Source of the DNA: Anaerolineales bacterium UBA2317
GTDB lineage: Bacteria > Chloroflexota > Anaerolineae > Anaerolineales > Villigracilaceae
DNA: 14,887 nucleotides
Direction of reading: 5' to 3'
NCBI GenBank assembly: GCA_002345215.1
Contig: DDVH01000024.1
Location: 88,986-103,872 of the forward strand
Shown piece by piece: positions 1 to 6,728 of the stretch. Both the position numbers and the translations under genes were made by a program. Each line of letters starts with the position of its first letter. Positions within the stretch are counted from its first letter, which is position 1. A model generated the notes under the pieces. It ran no database searches and had not been told where the DNA came from. It saw only the letters and a program-made list of their open reading frames with translations.

Positions 1-321
1 GACCAATGGTTCGACATTGCTCAATGGACAGTCTTTGCTATGTTTGCTGGTGAAGAATTCAACGTCACCTCTGCTAATGTAGATGATGTAAGGTCTAGCA
101 CCACCAACCCAGAAGTTATGCGCCTCTTAGGTCTTGAAGGCGAATTGGGCTTGAAGCTCGGCTTGGATAATGACTGGGGCTACAACATTATCAAACTCGT
201 CGGTAATTATGAAGAAGTATATAACCGCAATCTCGGTCCAGATACTCCTACATACATTCCGCGTGGCTTGAATAGTTTGTACACTGACGGCGGTTTGATT
301 TACGCTCCGCCTGTTCGCTAA
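1..321 (+). CDS. aapJ: AapJ-type general L-amino-acid ABC transporter substrate-binding protein, C-terminal part
   Basis: Only the last 106 residues are in the window; the frame is open from base 1, so the gene begins upstream. The fragment shows the typical end of the periplasmic/extracytoplasmic amino-acid-binding protein AapJ: a WFDIAQWT segment, VTSANVD, NPEVMRLLG, a DWGYNIIKLVGNYEEVYNRN segment, an RGLNSLYTDGGL segment and the closing YAPPVR. AapJ captures many L-amino acids outside the membrane and hands them to the AapQMP permease/ATPase. The permease and ATPase genes follow on the same strand after a hairpin, which is the standard aapJQMP order. The family assignment is firm; the exact substrate range cannot be read from the C-terminus. 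Confidence 0.93.
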   Translation, partial: DQWFDIAQWTVFAMFAGEEFNVTSANVDDVRSSTTNPEVMRLLGLEGELGLKLGLDNDWGYNIIKLVGNYEEVYNRNLGPDTPTYIPRGLNSLYTDGGLIYAPPVR

Positions 322-328
322 GTAATAA

Positions 329-364
329 AAAGAGGGTGGGGCTTAATCCCTGCCCTCTTTTTTT
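329..364 (+). terminator. Intrinsic terminator/attenuator between aapJ and aapQ
   Basis: Bases 329-341 pair with 348-360 (13 pairs, eight of them G-C, two G-T wobbles) around a 6-base loop, followed by a run of T to 364. It lies 8 bases after the aapJ stop and about 14 bases before the aapQ ribosome binding site. Placed inside the operon, it would lower expression of the permease and ATPase genes relative to the binding protein, which is usually needed in excess. That role is inferred from position. Confidence 0.82.
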
Positions 365-377
365 ATCCTAGAATGCC

Positions 378-382
378 GGAGG
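378..382 (+). promoter_or_regulatory. Ribosome binding site of aapQ
   Basis: GGAGG lies 7 bases before the ATG at 390. It decides the start: a TTG codon in the same frame at 384 is only one base from this site, so initiation at 390 is preferred. Confidence 0.8.
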
Positions 383-389
383 TTTGCCA

Positions 390-1571
390 ATGCAAGCAAA
401 CACAAAGCAAAAAGCAATAATCCCATTTTGGCGTGATGAACGCATCCTGAATTATCTGGGTCAGGTTGTCTTTATTCTTGGGCTCGTTTTTGTTGGTTGG
501 TTAATTTTTCAAAACATGCGCGATGGTCTTGCACGGCAAGGCATCGTACTAAGTTATAGTTTCTTAAGTGGTATTTCTGGTTTTGATATTTCCGAAACGC
601 TACTTGAATACAGTCGCACATCATCATATTGGCAAGCCTATCAAGTTGGGTTACTAAATACACTATCAGTTAGCATTGTAGGGGTCATTGCATCAACAAT
701 ATTCGGCGTGATTCTAGGCGTAGCTAGGCTTTCAACAAACTTCCTTATTAATCGCCTTGCCGCCTTCTATCTTGAATTAATCCGTAATCTTTCCTTATTA
801 GTATTTTTGATATTTTGGTACTTAGGTGTTTTTCTCAAATTGCCCAGAGTAAGAGACGCAGTCATCTGGCCCGGTGATATCTTTTTAACGAATCGCGGTG
901 TTGGCATTCCCTGGGGATTACCGACCGATTCATACCCAACCTTTCGCCTGATTCTCATTGGCGGCATTATCTTAGCCTTTATTGTTTTTTTCGCTTTACG
1001 TGCTTATGGCAATCGTACAGGACGTGCCCCATTCACAACCTTATGGACAGTCCTTACCTTCATTATTATTGCAACAATCGGTTGGTTTGTTTTACCTGAA
1101 AAACCACTCATGTTTGATTCACCTGTTATTGCAGGGTTAAACATCTCAGGCGGAAAAGTCCTCAGCCCTGAATTTATGGCACTAACTTCTGGTCTTGTTT
1201 TATACACATCCGCTTTCATCGGTGAAGTAGTACGTTCAGGCATTCTCTCCGTCTCAAAAGGACAAGTAGAAGCCTCGCATGCCTTAGGCTTAAACAGTTT
1301 TCAAACCTTGCGCTTGATTGTTTTCCCACAAGCCTTGCGTGTGATTATTCCTCCATTAACAAGCCAATACTTAAACCTGATAAAAAATTCTTCACTTGCT
1401 ATCGCGGTTGGCTACCCTGATGTGTTTTACATCTCGAACACAATACAGAATCAAACAGGACGTGCCGTAGAGATGATTTCAATGGTGATGTTGACCTATC
1501 TCATCTTCAGTTTAATCACCTCTGTATTTATGAATTGGTATAACCAAAGAATAAAACTGGTGGAGAGATAA
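390..1571 (+). CDS. aapQ: AapQ-type amino-acid ABC transporter permease
   Basis: This 393-residue polytopic inner-membrane protein is one of two permease subunits of the general L-amino-acid importer. Hydrophobic segments are visible near residues 22-41, 85-110, 122-145, 180-205, 215-235, 260-285 and 363-385. The cytoplasmic EAA loop that docks on the ATPase is clear around 290-325 (EASHALGLNSFQTLRL, then FPQALRVIIPPLTSQYLNL), and the IKNSSLAIAVGYPDV segment that follows is characteristic of AapQ. Length matches the family (about 400). The ATG at 390 was chosen because it has a well-placed GGAGG. It ends one base before aapM, indicating co-translation. Charged ligands are not predictable from the sequence. 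Confidence 0.93.
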   Translation: MQANTKQKAIIPFWRDERILNYLGQVVFILGLVFVGWLIFQNMRDGLARQGIVLSYSFLSGISGFDISETLLEYSRTSSYWQAYQVGLLNTLSVSIVGVIASTIFGVILGVARLSTNFLINRLAAFYLELIRNLSLLVFLIFWYLGVFLKLPRVRDAVIWPGDIFLTNRGVGIPWGLPTDSYPTFRLILIGGIILAFIVFFALRAYGNRTGRAPFTTLWTVLTFIIIATIGWFVLPEKPLMFDSPVIAGLNISGGKVLSPEFMALTSGLVLYTSAFIGEVVRSGILSVSKGQVEASHALGLNSFQTLRLIVFPQALRVIIPPLTSQYLNLIKNSSLAIAVGYPDVFYISNTIQNQTGRAVEMISMVMLTYLIFSLITSVFMNWYNQRIKLVER

Positions 1572-1572
1572 G

Positions 1573-2769
1573 ATGACTCAATCCAACACGATTCTCCCCC
1601 CACTCACTGAACGTTCTGGTGTCATCCGCTGGTTACGCAAAAATCTCTTCGGCTCATGGCTAGATGCCATCCTGACCATCATTGGTGCATTCATTATTTA
1701 CTGGGCGGCCAAAGGACTTTTTACATGGGTATTTACAGTTGCAGAATGGCAAGTGGTCGCCACAAATATGCGCTTATTTATGATTGGGCAATATCCTCTT
1801 GAACAAGCATGGCGGTTATGGACTGCGCTTGGTTTCTTGATGTTCCTAGCAGGCAATTCACTTGGGATATGGGCGCGCAAATCATATATCACAACTATTC
1901 TTTTGCTTGCATTTCCTGCCTTGTTAACACTCTTTCCGTTTGGTGATGAACCGCGTAAATGGCTCATCATCTTAACTGTAGTTGGTGTGATTGGTTGGGG
2001 AGTAGGACGAACAGCCTCTGAAAAATTAAGTCGCATTGTGATTTTTGGCTGGATTATTTCTTTGCCAATCTTTATCTTGCTCACACGTGGTTTCACACCT
2101 GAAGATGGCATTATGCCAATTGTTGGTACCAATCTTTGGGGTGGTTTGTTGCTAACCTTCCTGCTGACTGTAGTGGGTATTATTTTTTCATTTCCGCTAG
2201 GCGTTTTGCTTGCGCTAGGACGTAGGTCAGAATTGCCAGCAGTTCGATTTGCAAGCATCCTCTATATTGAATTGGTACGCGGCGTTCCTTTGATTACTAT
2301 ATTTTTCATGGCGCAATTGATGTTGCCACTATTCCTTCCTCCAAATATCACAATAGACCGCGTTCTGCGTGCGATGGTGGCAGTTACATTATTCAGTGCG
2401 GCATATCTGGCGGAAAATGTCCGTGGAGGTTTGCAAGCCATACCCAAAGGTCAGTTTGAAGCGGCTCATGCGCTAGGTTTAGGTAGTTTTCAAACCATGT
2501 ACTTCATTATCTTGCCGCAGGCATTACGTTTGATTATCCCGATTTTGGTTGGGCAATTTATTGCTGTCTTCAAAGATACAGCTTTGGTCGCAATCGTAGG
2601 CTTGTTTGATTTAGTTGGTATTGCAAAAACAGTATTGGCACAACCAGACTTTTTAGGTTTGCAACGTGAGGTATATGTTTTTATCTCGCTTATTTATTGG
2701 GTTTTGAGTTATGGCATGTCTTATTTGAGCCAACAGTTGGAAATAAAGCTTGGTGTTGGCAAACGATAA
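1573..2769 (+). CDS. aapM: AapM-type amino-acid ABC transporter permease
   Basis: This 398-residue membrane protein is the second permease subunit of the Aap importer. The N-terminal half is a series of hydrophobic segments (starting near residue 28); the C-terminal half carries the binding-protein-dependent permease domain with the EAA loop (FEAAHALGLGSFQTMYFI, then LPQALRLIIPILVGQFI), the FKDTALVAIVGLFDL segment and the AapM-like tail SYGMSYLSQQLEIKLG. The start codon lies one base after the aapQ stop; its GGAG at 1562-1565, with 7-base spacing, is inside the aapQ coding sequence, so the two subunits are probably made in equal amounts by translational coupling. Confidence 0.93.
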   Translation: MTQSNTILPPLTERSGVIRWLRKNLFGSWLDAILTIIGAFIIYWAAKGLFTWVFTVAEWQVVATNMRLFMIGQYPLEQAWRLWTALGFLMFLAGNSLGIWARKSYITTILLLAFPALLTLFPFGDEPRKWLIILTVVGVIGWGVGRTASEKLSRIVIFGWIISLPIFILLTRGFTPEDGIMPIVGTNLWGGLLLTFLLTVVGIIFSFPLGVLLALGRRSELPAVRFASILYIELVRGVPLITIFFMAQLMLPLFLPPNITIDRVLRAMVAVTLFSAAYLAENVRGGLQAIPKGQFEAAHALGLGSFQTMYFIILPQALRLIIPILVGQFIAVFKDTALVAIVGLFDLVGIAKTVLAQPDFLGLQREVYVFISLIYWVLSYGMSYLSQQLEIKLGVGKR

Positions 2770-2786
2770 ACTTATAAAGGAGAAGA

Positions 2787-3539
2787 ATGATGACACAAGA
2801 AGGCGAAATCATCATCAGTGTTAAAGATGTGCATAAATGGTATGGAGAGTATCATGCCTTGAAGGGTGTGGGTATGGAAGTCAAGAAAGGTGAAGTAATT
2901 GTTATCTTTGGACCTTCTGGCTCAGGGAAATCCACATTTATTCGCACAATCAACAGATTAGAAGACCACCAACGCGGACAAATTATTGTGCACGGCACAG
3001 AATTAACTCACGACATTCGCAACATTGAAGCAATACGTATGGATACAGGTATGGTGTTTCAGCAATTTAATTTATTTCCGCATTTGACTGTGATGCAAAA
3101 TATTGTTCTATCTCCCATTCAAGTGCGCAAGTTGACAAAAGCCAAAGCTGAAGAAATTGCTATGCAGTTGTTAGAACGAGTCGGTATTCCGGAACAAGCA
3201 CATAAATTCCCAGGTCAACTTTCTGGCGGACAACAACAACGTGTAGCGATTGCGCGCGCATTGGCAATGCAACCGAAGATTATGCTATTTGATGAACCAA
3301 CTTCTGCGCTTGACCCAGAGATGATAAAAGAAGTATTGGATGTAATGGTGGAGTTGGCAAAATCTGGCATGACCATGCTTGTCGTCACACATGAAATGGG
3401 GTTTGCACGTGCCGTTGCCGACCGAATGTTTTTCTTTGATGAAGGTCAAATTGTGGAAAGCGGCACACCTGAAGAAATCTTCAAATCTCCAAAAGAGGAA
3501 AGAACAAAATTGTTTCTTTCACAGATTTTAAGTCACTAA
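2787..3539 (+). CDS. aapP: AapP-type amino-acid ABC transporter ATPase
   Basis: This 250-residue cytoplasmic ATPase powers the Aap importer. All nucleotide-binding motifs are present: Walker A GPSGSGKST at 42-50, Q-loop Gln92 (VFQQFNLFPHLT), ABC signature LSGGQ at 145-149, Walker B IMLFDE at 165-170 with catalytic Glu170, D-loop SALD at 173-176 and H-loop His202 (VVTHEMGFA). The FNLFPHLT and VVTHEMGFAR wording is typical of polar amino-acid importers (HisP/GlnQ/AapP). AAAGGAG at 2776-2782 precedes two adjacent ATG codons (2787 and 2790); spacing is 4 or 7 bases, so the true start may be the second. It is the last gene of the operon, closed by a hairpin. Confidence 0.95.
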   Translation: MMTQEGEIIISVKDVHKWYGEYHALKGVGMEVKKGEVIVIFGPSGSGKSTFIRTINRLEDHQRGQIIVHGTELTHDIRNIEAIRMDTGMVFQQFNLFPHLTVMQNIVLSPIQVRKLTKAKAEEIAMQLLERVGIPEQAHKFPGQLSGGQQQRVAIARALAMQPKIMLFDEPTSALDPEMIKEVLDVMVELAKSGMTMLVVTHEMGFARAVADRMFFFDEGQIVESGTPEEIFKSPKEERTKLFLSQILSH

Positions 3540-3570
3540 AAAATGAGCCGAGAAATTCTCGGCTCATTTT
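3540..3570. terminator. Bidirectional intrinsic terminator between convergent operons
   Basis: A perfect inverted repeat of 15 bases per arm is centred on 3555, with A-rich outer left arm and T-rich outer right arm. It begins immediately after the aapP stop (3537-3539) and lies 6 bases from the stop of the convergent lipoprotein gene, so one hairpin can end transcription from both sides. Confidence 0.85.
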
Positions 3571-3576
3571 ATAAAG

Positions 3577-4050
3577 TTATGCTTTAAACTCAGCGGCTTG
3601 CTCACCATTGATTAAGAGAATGTAATATCCCGGCGCAAAACTGCCTAATGGAACATTCACTTCAAACGGACTCAAAACCTGTGCGCAAACCTTATTTGGG
3701 TCTGAGACAGAATATACTTCCACAAGAATCTTATTTTCAAAATCTGGTGCGTTGACCAAGACACGCAATTGATGACATGGCGAAGGCGTGTTTCCTTTTA
3801 GTGAAAGCATAAATTGCAACGGATAACTTTCCATGGTCAACAAGTCTCTTGAGTCAATATAGGCTTCACCACGCGTTAAAAATGCATCATCAGGTTTTGG
3901 TAAATAATCTGCCTGTGTGTTTGAATTGGAATCAGAATCTGAAGAAGTCTCTTCAGAAGGGTTTGGATATGACACATCTGGACTTGCATTTGTGCCACAA
4001 GCCGATAAAACAAAAATTAGCGTTATTAATACAAAAGAAATTTTTTTCAT
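3577..4050 (-). CDS. Lipoprotein of unknown function, tandem paralogue 1
   Basis: I do not recognise a named family. The 157-residue product starts with a type II signal peptide (MKK, hydrophobic core, lipobox LSAC with Cys18), followed by a low-complexity Ser/Asp/Asn-rich linker near 31-46 and a compact domain from about residue 58. The domain holds two cysteines, Cys92 and Cys122, and ends in a segment reading APGYYILLINGE near 139-150, suggesting a small beta-rich extracytoplasmic domain. The upstream gene encodes a clear paralogue with the same cysteine spacing. The ATG at 4050 gives a normal lipoprotein signal and has GGAG nine bases upstream; an in-frame TTG at 4065 overlaps that site and is unlikely. 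A shared hairpin follows the stop. Confidence 0.85.
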   Translation of the reverse strand: MKKISFVLITLIFVLSACGTNASPDVSYPNPSEETSSDSDSNSNTQADYLPKPDDAFLTRGEAYIDSRDLLTMESYPLQFMLSLKGNTPSPCHQLRVLVNAPDFENKILVEVYSVSDPNKVCAQVLSPFEVNVPLGSFAPGYYILLINGEQAAEFKA

Positions 4051-4059
4051 AATCTTCAG

Positions 4060-4063
4060 CTCC
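4060..4063 (-). promoter_or_regulatory. Ribosome binding site of lipoprotein gene 1
   Basis: On the minus strand GGAG precedes the ATG at 4050 by nine bases. It favours 4050 over the TTG at 4065 that it nearly touches, and gives a standard MKK signal peptide. Confidence 0.55.
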
Positions 4064-4111
4064 AAATTTTTTATACTAAGACGCTAACACGACTTTAAAT
4101 GTTCCGTAAGA

Positions 4112-4564
4112 TTAATACGAAACAAAATCTCCCACCAATGCTTCATTTATCCAAACTGTGTACCTGCCTGCTGAATAATATCCAAATAAAATATTGGCTT
4201 CAAATTGTTGAAATACATTATCACAATTGATATTCGTATTTACTAAACTATACACATTAATATACACACGAAAATTTTCATCAGGCGGAGAAATTTCAAC
4301 ACGCAGCTCATTACACACACTCGGCATATAACCCAAAATATTTAACATTGCACGCGGCGGAGAGTATTCGTATTTTTCTACTAAACTCACTGCTGTAATC
4401 GTTACACTTGCAATCTGACGGTCAAAATCTTCCACGCGTGGCGCATAAATATTTTCATCAGGTGTGATGCGAAATGGTGCAGGCGCGGTGGCTGTGGGTT
4501 CAGGCGTTGGTATCACAGAACAAGCACTCAAGAAAATAAATATCGATAGGAAAACTTTTTTCAT
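4112..4564 (-). CDS. Lipoprotein of unknown function, tandem paralogue 2
   Basis: The 150-residue product has a type II signal peptide (MKKVFLSIFIFLSAC, lipobox LSAC with Cys15) and a Pro/Thr/Ala-rich linker near 19-30, as is common in surface-anchored proteins. From about residue 68 it aligns without gaps with the neighbouring lipoprotein: shared MP/TPS-x-C, ELRV/QLRV, INVYS/VEVYS, FEANI/FEVNV and AGRYTVWIN/PGYYILLIN positions. Cys84 and Cys114 are 30 residues apart, exactly as Cys92 and Cys122 are in the other, so a conserved disulfide is plausible. The start overlaps the upstream thioesterase stop in an ATGA arrangement (4561-4564), so the two are translationally coupled. Function is unknown; membrane anchoring outside the cell is inferred. 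Confidence 0.87.
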   Translation of the reverse strand: MKKVFLSIFIFLSACSVIPTPEPTATAPAPFRITPDENIYAPRVEDFDRQIASVTITAVSLVEKYEYSPPRAMLNILGYMPSVCNELRVEISPPDENFRVYINVYSLVNTNINCDNVFQQFEANILFGYYSAGRYTVWINEALVGDFVSY

Positions 4565-5001
4565 TCTTTATTTGCCCTATCTATTCTGACATTTTCAAAC
4601 AACTGCGGAGCAGGGACATAAATACCGCTTCCACTTACGGTGACGATTGATTCTGCTGTGCGAATTTCACCTACGCTGAAAATTTTTCTTTCTTCCACTT
4701 TAGCAATTTTCGCTTCGAGAAACATTTTTTGATTCAATGGCAATGGCTTGTGATAATTGATTTCTAAATTTACAGCCGCCACTTTATGCCCAGCCGCCCA
4801 AACGACTAAGCCCATTGCTTCATCTAATATCGCGGCAGACGCACCGCCATGAGCATGATTTGGTGGACCTTGTTGCGATTCATTCAATATAAATTCAGAT
4901 GTCAAAATTCCATCTTCAAGAAACCAAGTTAGCCCAATGCTATGCGGGTTTTCATTTCCGCATACAAAACACCAGCCGTGATAAGGGATTTGTCTTTTCA
5001 T
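4561..5001 (-). CDS. PaaI-like hotdog-fold thioesterase
   Basis: The 146-residue protein is a single hotdog domain of the 4HBT/PaaI class, which hydrolyses acyl-CoA thioesters in the cytoplasm. Supporting features are the N-terminal CFVCGNENPHSIGL segment seen in many PaaI-like proteins, the active-site motif HGGASAAILDEAMG at 51-64 with His51-Gly-Gly and the acidic pair Asp60/Glu61, and the strand VNLEINYHKPLPLNQ. The frame extends upstream to 5043, but the ATG at 5001 begins just before the conserved part and the extra residues would be hydrophobic and unlike the family; no strong ribosome binding site decides this. The substrate cannot be read. Its coupling to a lipoprotein gene has no obvious metabolic meaning. 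Confidence 0.85.
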   Translation of the reverse strand: MKRQIPYHGWCFVCGNENPHSIGLTWFLEDGILTSEFILNESQQGPPNHAHGGASAAILDEAMGLVVWAAGHKVAAVNLEINYHKPLPLNQKMFLEAKIAKVEERKIFSVGEIRTAESIVTVSGSGIYVPAPQLFENVRIDRANKE

Positions 5002-5029
5002 TTCATAATTTAACCACAAAAAAATCATT

Positions 5030-5098
5030 GCCACAGAGAGCACTGAGCTATCAGAGTTTTTAAGAGGATTTTCTCAGAGGTCTCTGTGCCTCTGTGGC
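5030..5098. repeat. Imperfect palindromic repeat of the CCACAGAG type
   Basis: GCCACAGAG at 5030-5038 is the reverse complement of CTCTGTGGC at 5090-5098. Inside them, GCAC/TGAG on the left matches CTCA/GTGC on the right, the right arm being about nine bases longer. It fills most of the 148-base gap between the divergent thioesterase and aldehyde dehydrogenase genes. Elements of this wording occur as dispersed intergenic repeats in several bacterial phyla; that is recollection, not tested here. Confidence 0.6.
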
Positions 5099-5112
5099 TA
5101 AAAATACTTTCA

Positions 5113-5121
5113 TGCTAGAAT
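5113..5121 (+). promoter_or_regulatory. Possible extended -10 promoter element for the aldehyde dehydrogenase gene
   Basis: TGCTAGAAT matches an extended -10 box (TG-n-TAnAAT) 28 bases before the start codon, just outside the palindromic repeat. No convincing -35 box is seen, so this is a weak call. Confidence 0.3.
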
Positions 5122-5149
5122 CTAAAAAAAACAAAACACGGAGATTCCC

Positions 5150-6673
5150 ATGAAATCCCTTTTAGATAGATTAAATATAAAACCCGTCAATGCAGGGGCA
5201 AGCACTGGTGCAGATAATTGGTATACAGATAAAAACGGTAAGGAATTAATTTCATATAACCCAACCACTGGTGAGCCGATTGCGAAGATAATTCAAGCAA
5301 CGGCTCAAACATACGAGAAAGTGGCTTCGGAGGCGCAAAATGCTTTCCTAAAATGGAGACATGTTCCCGCTCCGAAAAGAGGCGAAGTTGTTCGAGATTT
5401 AGGTGAAGCATTACGTCAACTCAAAGAACCGCTCGGAGATTTAGTCACAGTCGAGATGGGAAAGATTCGCGCGGAAGGTCATGGCGAAGTGCAAGAGATG
5501 ATTGATATTTGTGATTTTGCTGTGGGTCAATCGCGAATGTTGTATGGGCTGACGATGCACAGTGAACGCGCTTCGCACAGAATGTATGAGCAATGGCATC
5601 CGCTGGGAATTTTGGGATTGGTGACTGCGTTTAATTTTCCTGTGGCGGTTTGGTCGTGGAACTCGGCACTCGCCGCAATTTGTGGTGACACGGTAATTTG
5701 GAAGCCTTCATCTTACACGCCACTGACTGCAATTGCTGTGACGCATATTGCCAATCAAGTAATGGCGGATCATGGCTTATCTGGAATTTTCAATTTAACA
5801 ATTGGCTCTGGACGTGATGTGGGTGAGTTGATGTTAAATGATAAACGTGTGCCATTGGTTTCATTTACTGGTTCAACCAGTGTTGGGATTCATGTTTCTG
5901 AAACTGTTGCAAAACGATTTGGAAAAACGATTTTGGAACTCGGCGGGAATAATGCCATTATCGTCACGCCTCATGCTGACCTTGAAATGGCTACTCGTGC
6001 CATTTTATTTGGCGCTGTCGGGACGGCTGGTCAACGCTGTACTTCGACAAGACGAATCATTATGCACAAATCGATTTCAAAAGATTTGACTCAACGATTA
6101 ACGAATGCTTATAAACAAGTCCGCATCGGTGACCCGCTTCAACCTGATACATTGATGGGACCTTTGGTTGTGAATACATCTGTTGAAGAAATGATGGATG
6201 CATTGAATAAAGCAAAAGGTGATGGTGGTGAAGTTTTAACAGGTGGCGAAATGCTTCCAAATCTTGGTCCAAATTTTGTTTCGCCAGCCATTGTCAAAAT
6301 GCCTACACAGACTGAAATTGTCAAAACCGAAACGTTTGCTCCGATTTTATATTTGCTTGAATACGAAACAATTGAAGAGGCAATTCATATTCATAATGAT
6401 GTACCACAAGGTTTATCAAGTGCTATCTTCACTGATTCGATGCGCGAAGCAGAGACATTTTTATCTGTTGGCGGTTCAGATTGTGGCATTGCCAATGTCA
6501 ACATTGGCACATCAGGCGCGGAAATTGGTGGCGCGTTTGGCGGTGAGAAAGAAACAGGCGGTGGACGCGAATCAGGTTCGGATGCGTGGAAGGTGTACAT
6601 GCGCCGACAAACGAATACGATTAATTGGTCTAAAGATTTGCCTTTGGCACAAGGGATTAAGTTTGGGGAATAA
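5150..6673 (+). CDS. amaB: ALDH7-family aldehyde dehydrogenase, probable alpha-aminoadipic semialdehyde (piperideine-6-carboxylate) dehydrogenase
   Basis: The 507-residue NAD(P)-dependent dehydrogenase oxidises a semialdehyde to its acid. Catalytic Cys297 lies in GTAGQRCTSTRR and general-base Glu263 in LELGGNNAII; ETFAPILY is also present. Class-specific wording points to ALDH7 (human ALDH7A1, bacterial AmaB/Pcd): AFNFPVAVWSWNSALA, VNIGTSGAEIGGAFGGEKE, GGGRESGSDAWK, YMRRQT and a C-terminus of SKDLPLAQGIKFGE nearly identical to the human enzyme. Glu116 and Arg296 match the ALDH7A1 residues (Glu121, Arg301) that hold the amino-adipate end of the substrate, supporting lysine or pipecolate breakdown. 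GGAG six bases before the ATG supports this start. It stands alone on the plus strand. A role as 2-oxoglutarate semialdehyde dehydrogenase for the sugar-acid genes is possible but less likely. Confidence 0.92.
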   Translation: MKSLLDRLNIKPVNAGASTGADNWYTDKNGKELISYNPTTGEPIAKIIQATAQTYEKVASEAQNAFLKWRHVPAPKRGEVVRDLGEALRQLKEPLGDLVTVEMGKIRAEGHGEVQEMIDICDFAVGQSRMLYGLTMHSERASHRMYEQWHPLGILGLVTAFNFPVAVWSWNSALAAICGDTVIWKPSSYTPLTAIAVTHIANQVMADHGLSGIFNLTIGSGRDVGELMLNDKRVPLVSFTGSTSVGIHVSETVAKRFGKTILELGGNNAIIVTPHADLEMATRAILFGAVGTAGQRCTSTRRIIMHKSISKDLTQRLTNAYKQVRIGDPLQPDTLMGPLVVNTSVEEMMDALNKAKGDGGEVLTGGEMLPNLGPNFVSPAIVKMPTQTEIVKTETFAPILYLLEYETIEEAIHIHNDVPQGLSSAIFTDSMREAETFLSVGGSDCGIANVNIGTSGAEIGGAFGGEKETGGGRESGSDAWKVYMRRQTNTINWSKDLPLAQGIKFGE

Positions 6674-6690
6674 ATTTGATTTGAGAAATT

Positions 6691-6720
6691 TGTAGGGGCG
6701 ACTGGCCAGTCGCCCCTACA
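6691..6720. repeat. Perfect 30-base palindrome of the TAGGGGCGA type
   Basis: Bases 6691-6705 are the exact reverse complement of 6706-6720; the arms read TGTAGGGGCGACTGG inward with no loop. It lies 17 bases after the aldehyde dehydrogenase stop and 8 bases before the next start codon. A second element with the same arm start (GTAGGGGCGA) lies at 7253-7279. It may also slow or end transcription of the upstream gene, but it has no T-tract. Confidence 0.85.
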
Positions 6721-6728
6721 TTGTTGAT

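Noticed and set aside
384..389. TTG start for aapQ two codons upstream of the chosen ATG
   Set aside because: Only one base separates it from GGAGG at 378-382, whereas the ATG at 390 has a normal 7-base spacing.
1698..2258. 186-codon open frame on the minus strand
   Set aside because: It lies fully inside aapM in another frame, has no recognisable domain and is rich in residues expected from the antisense of membrane-protein codons.
4051..4065. TTG start for lipoprotein 1 at 4065
   Set aside because: It overlaps the ribosome binding site and would add charged residues before a standard MKK signal peptide.
5002..5043. Longer thioesterase starting at 5043 or 5028
   Set aside because: The extra residues are hydrophobic, unlike the family, and run into the palindromic repeat; no ribosome binding site supports them.
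6243..6695. 150-codon open frame on the plus strand
   Set aside because: It is a shifted frame within the aldehyde dehydrogenase, whose conserved C-terminus is read in the other frame.
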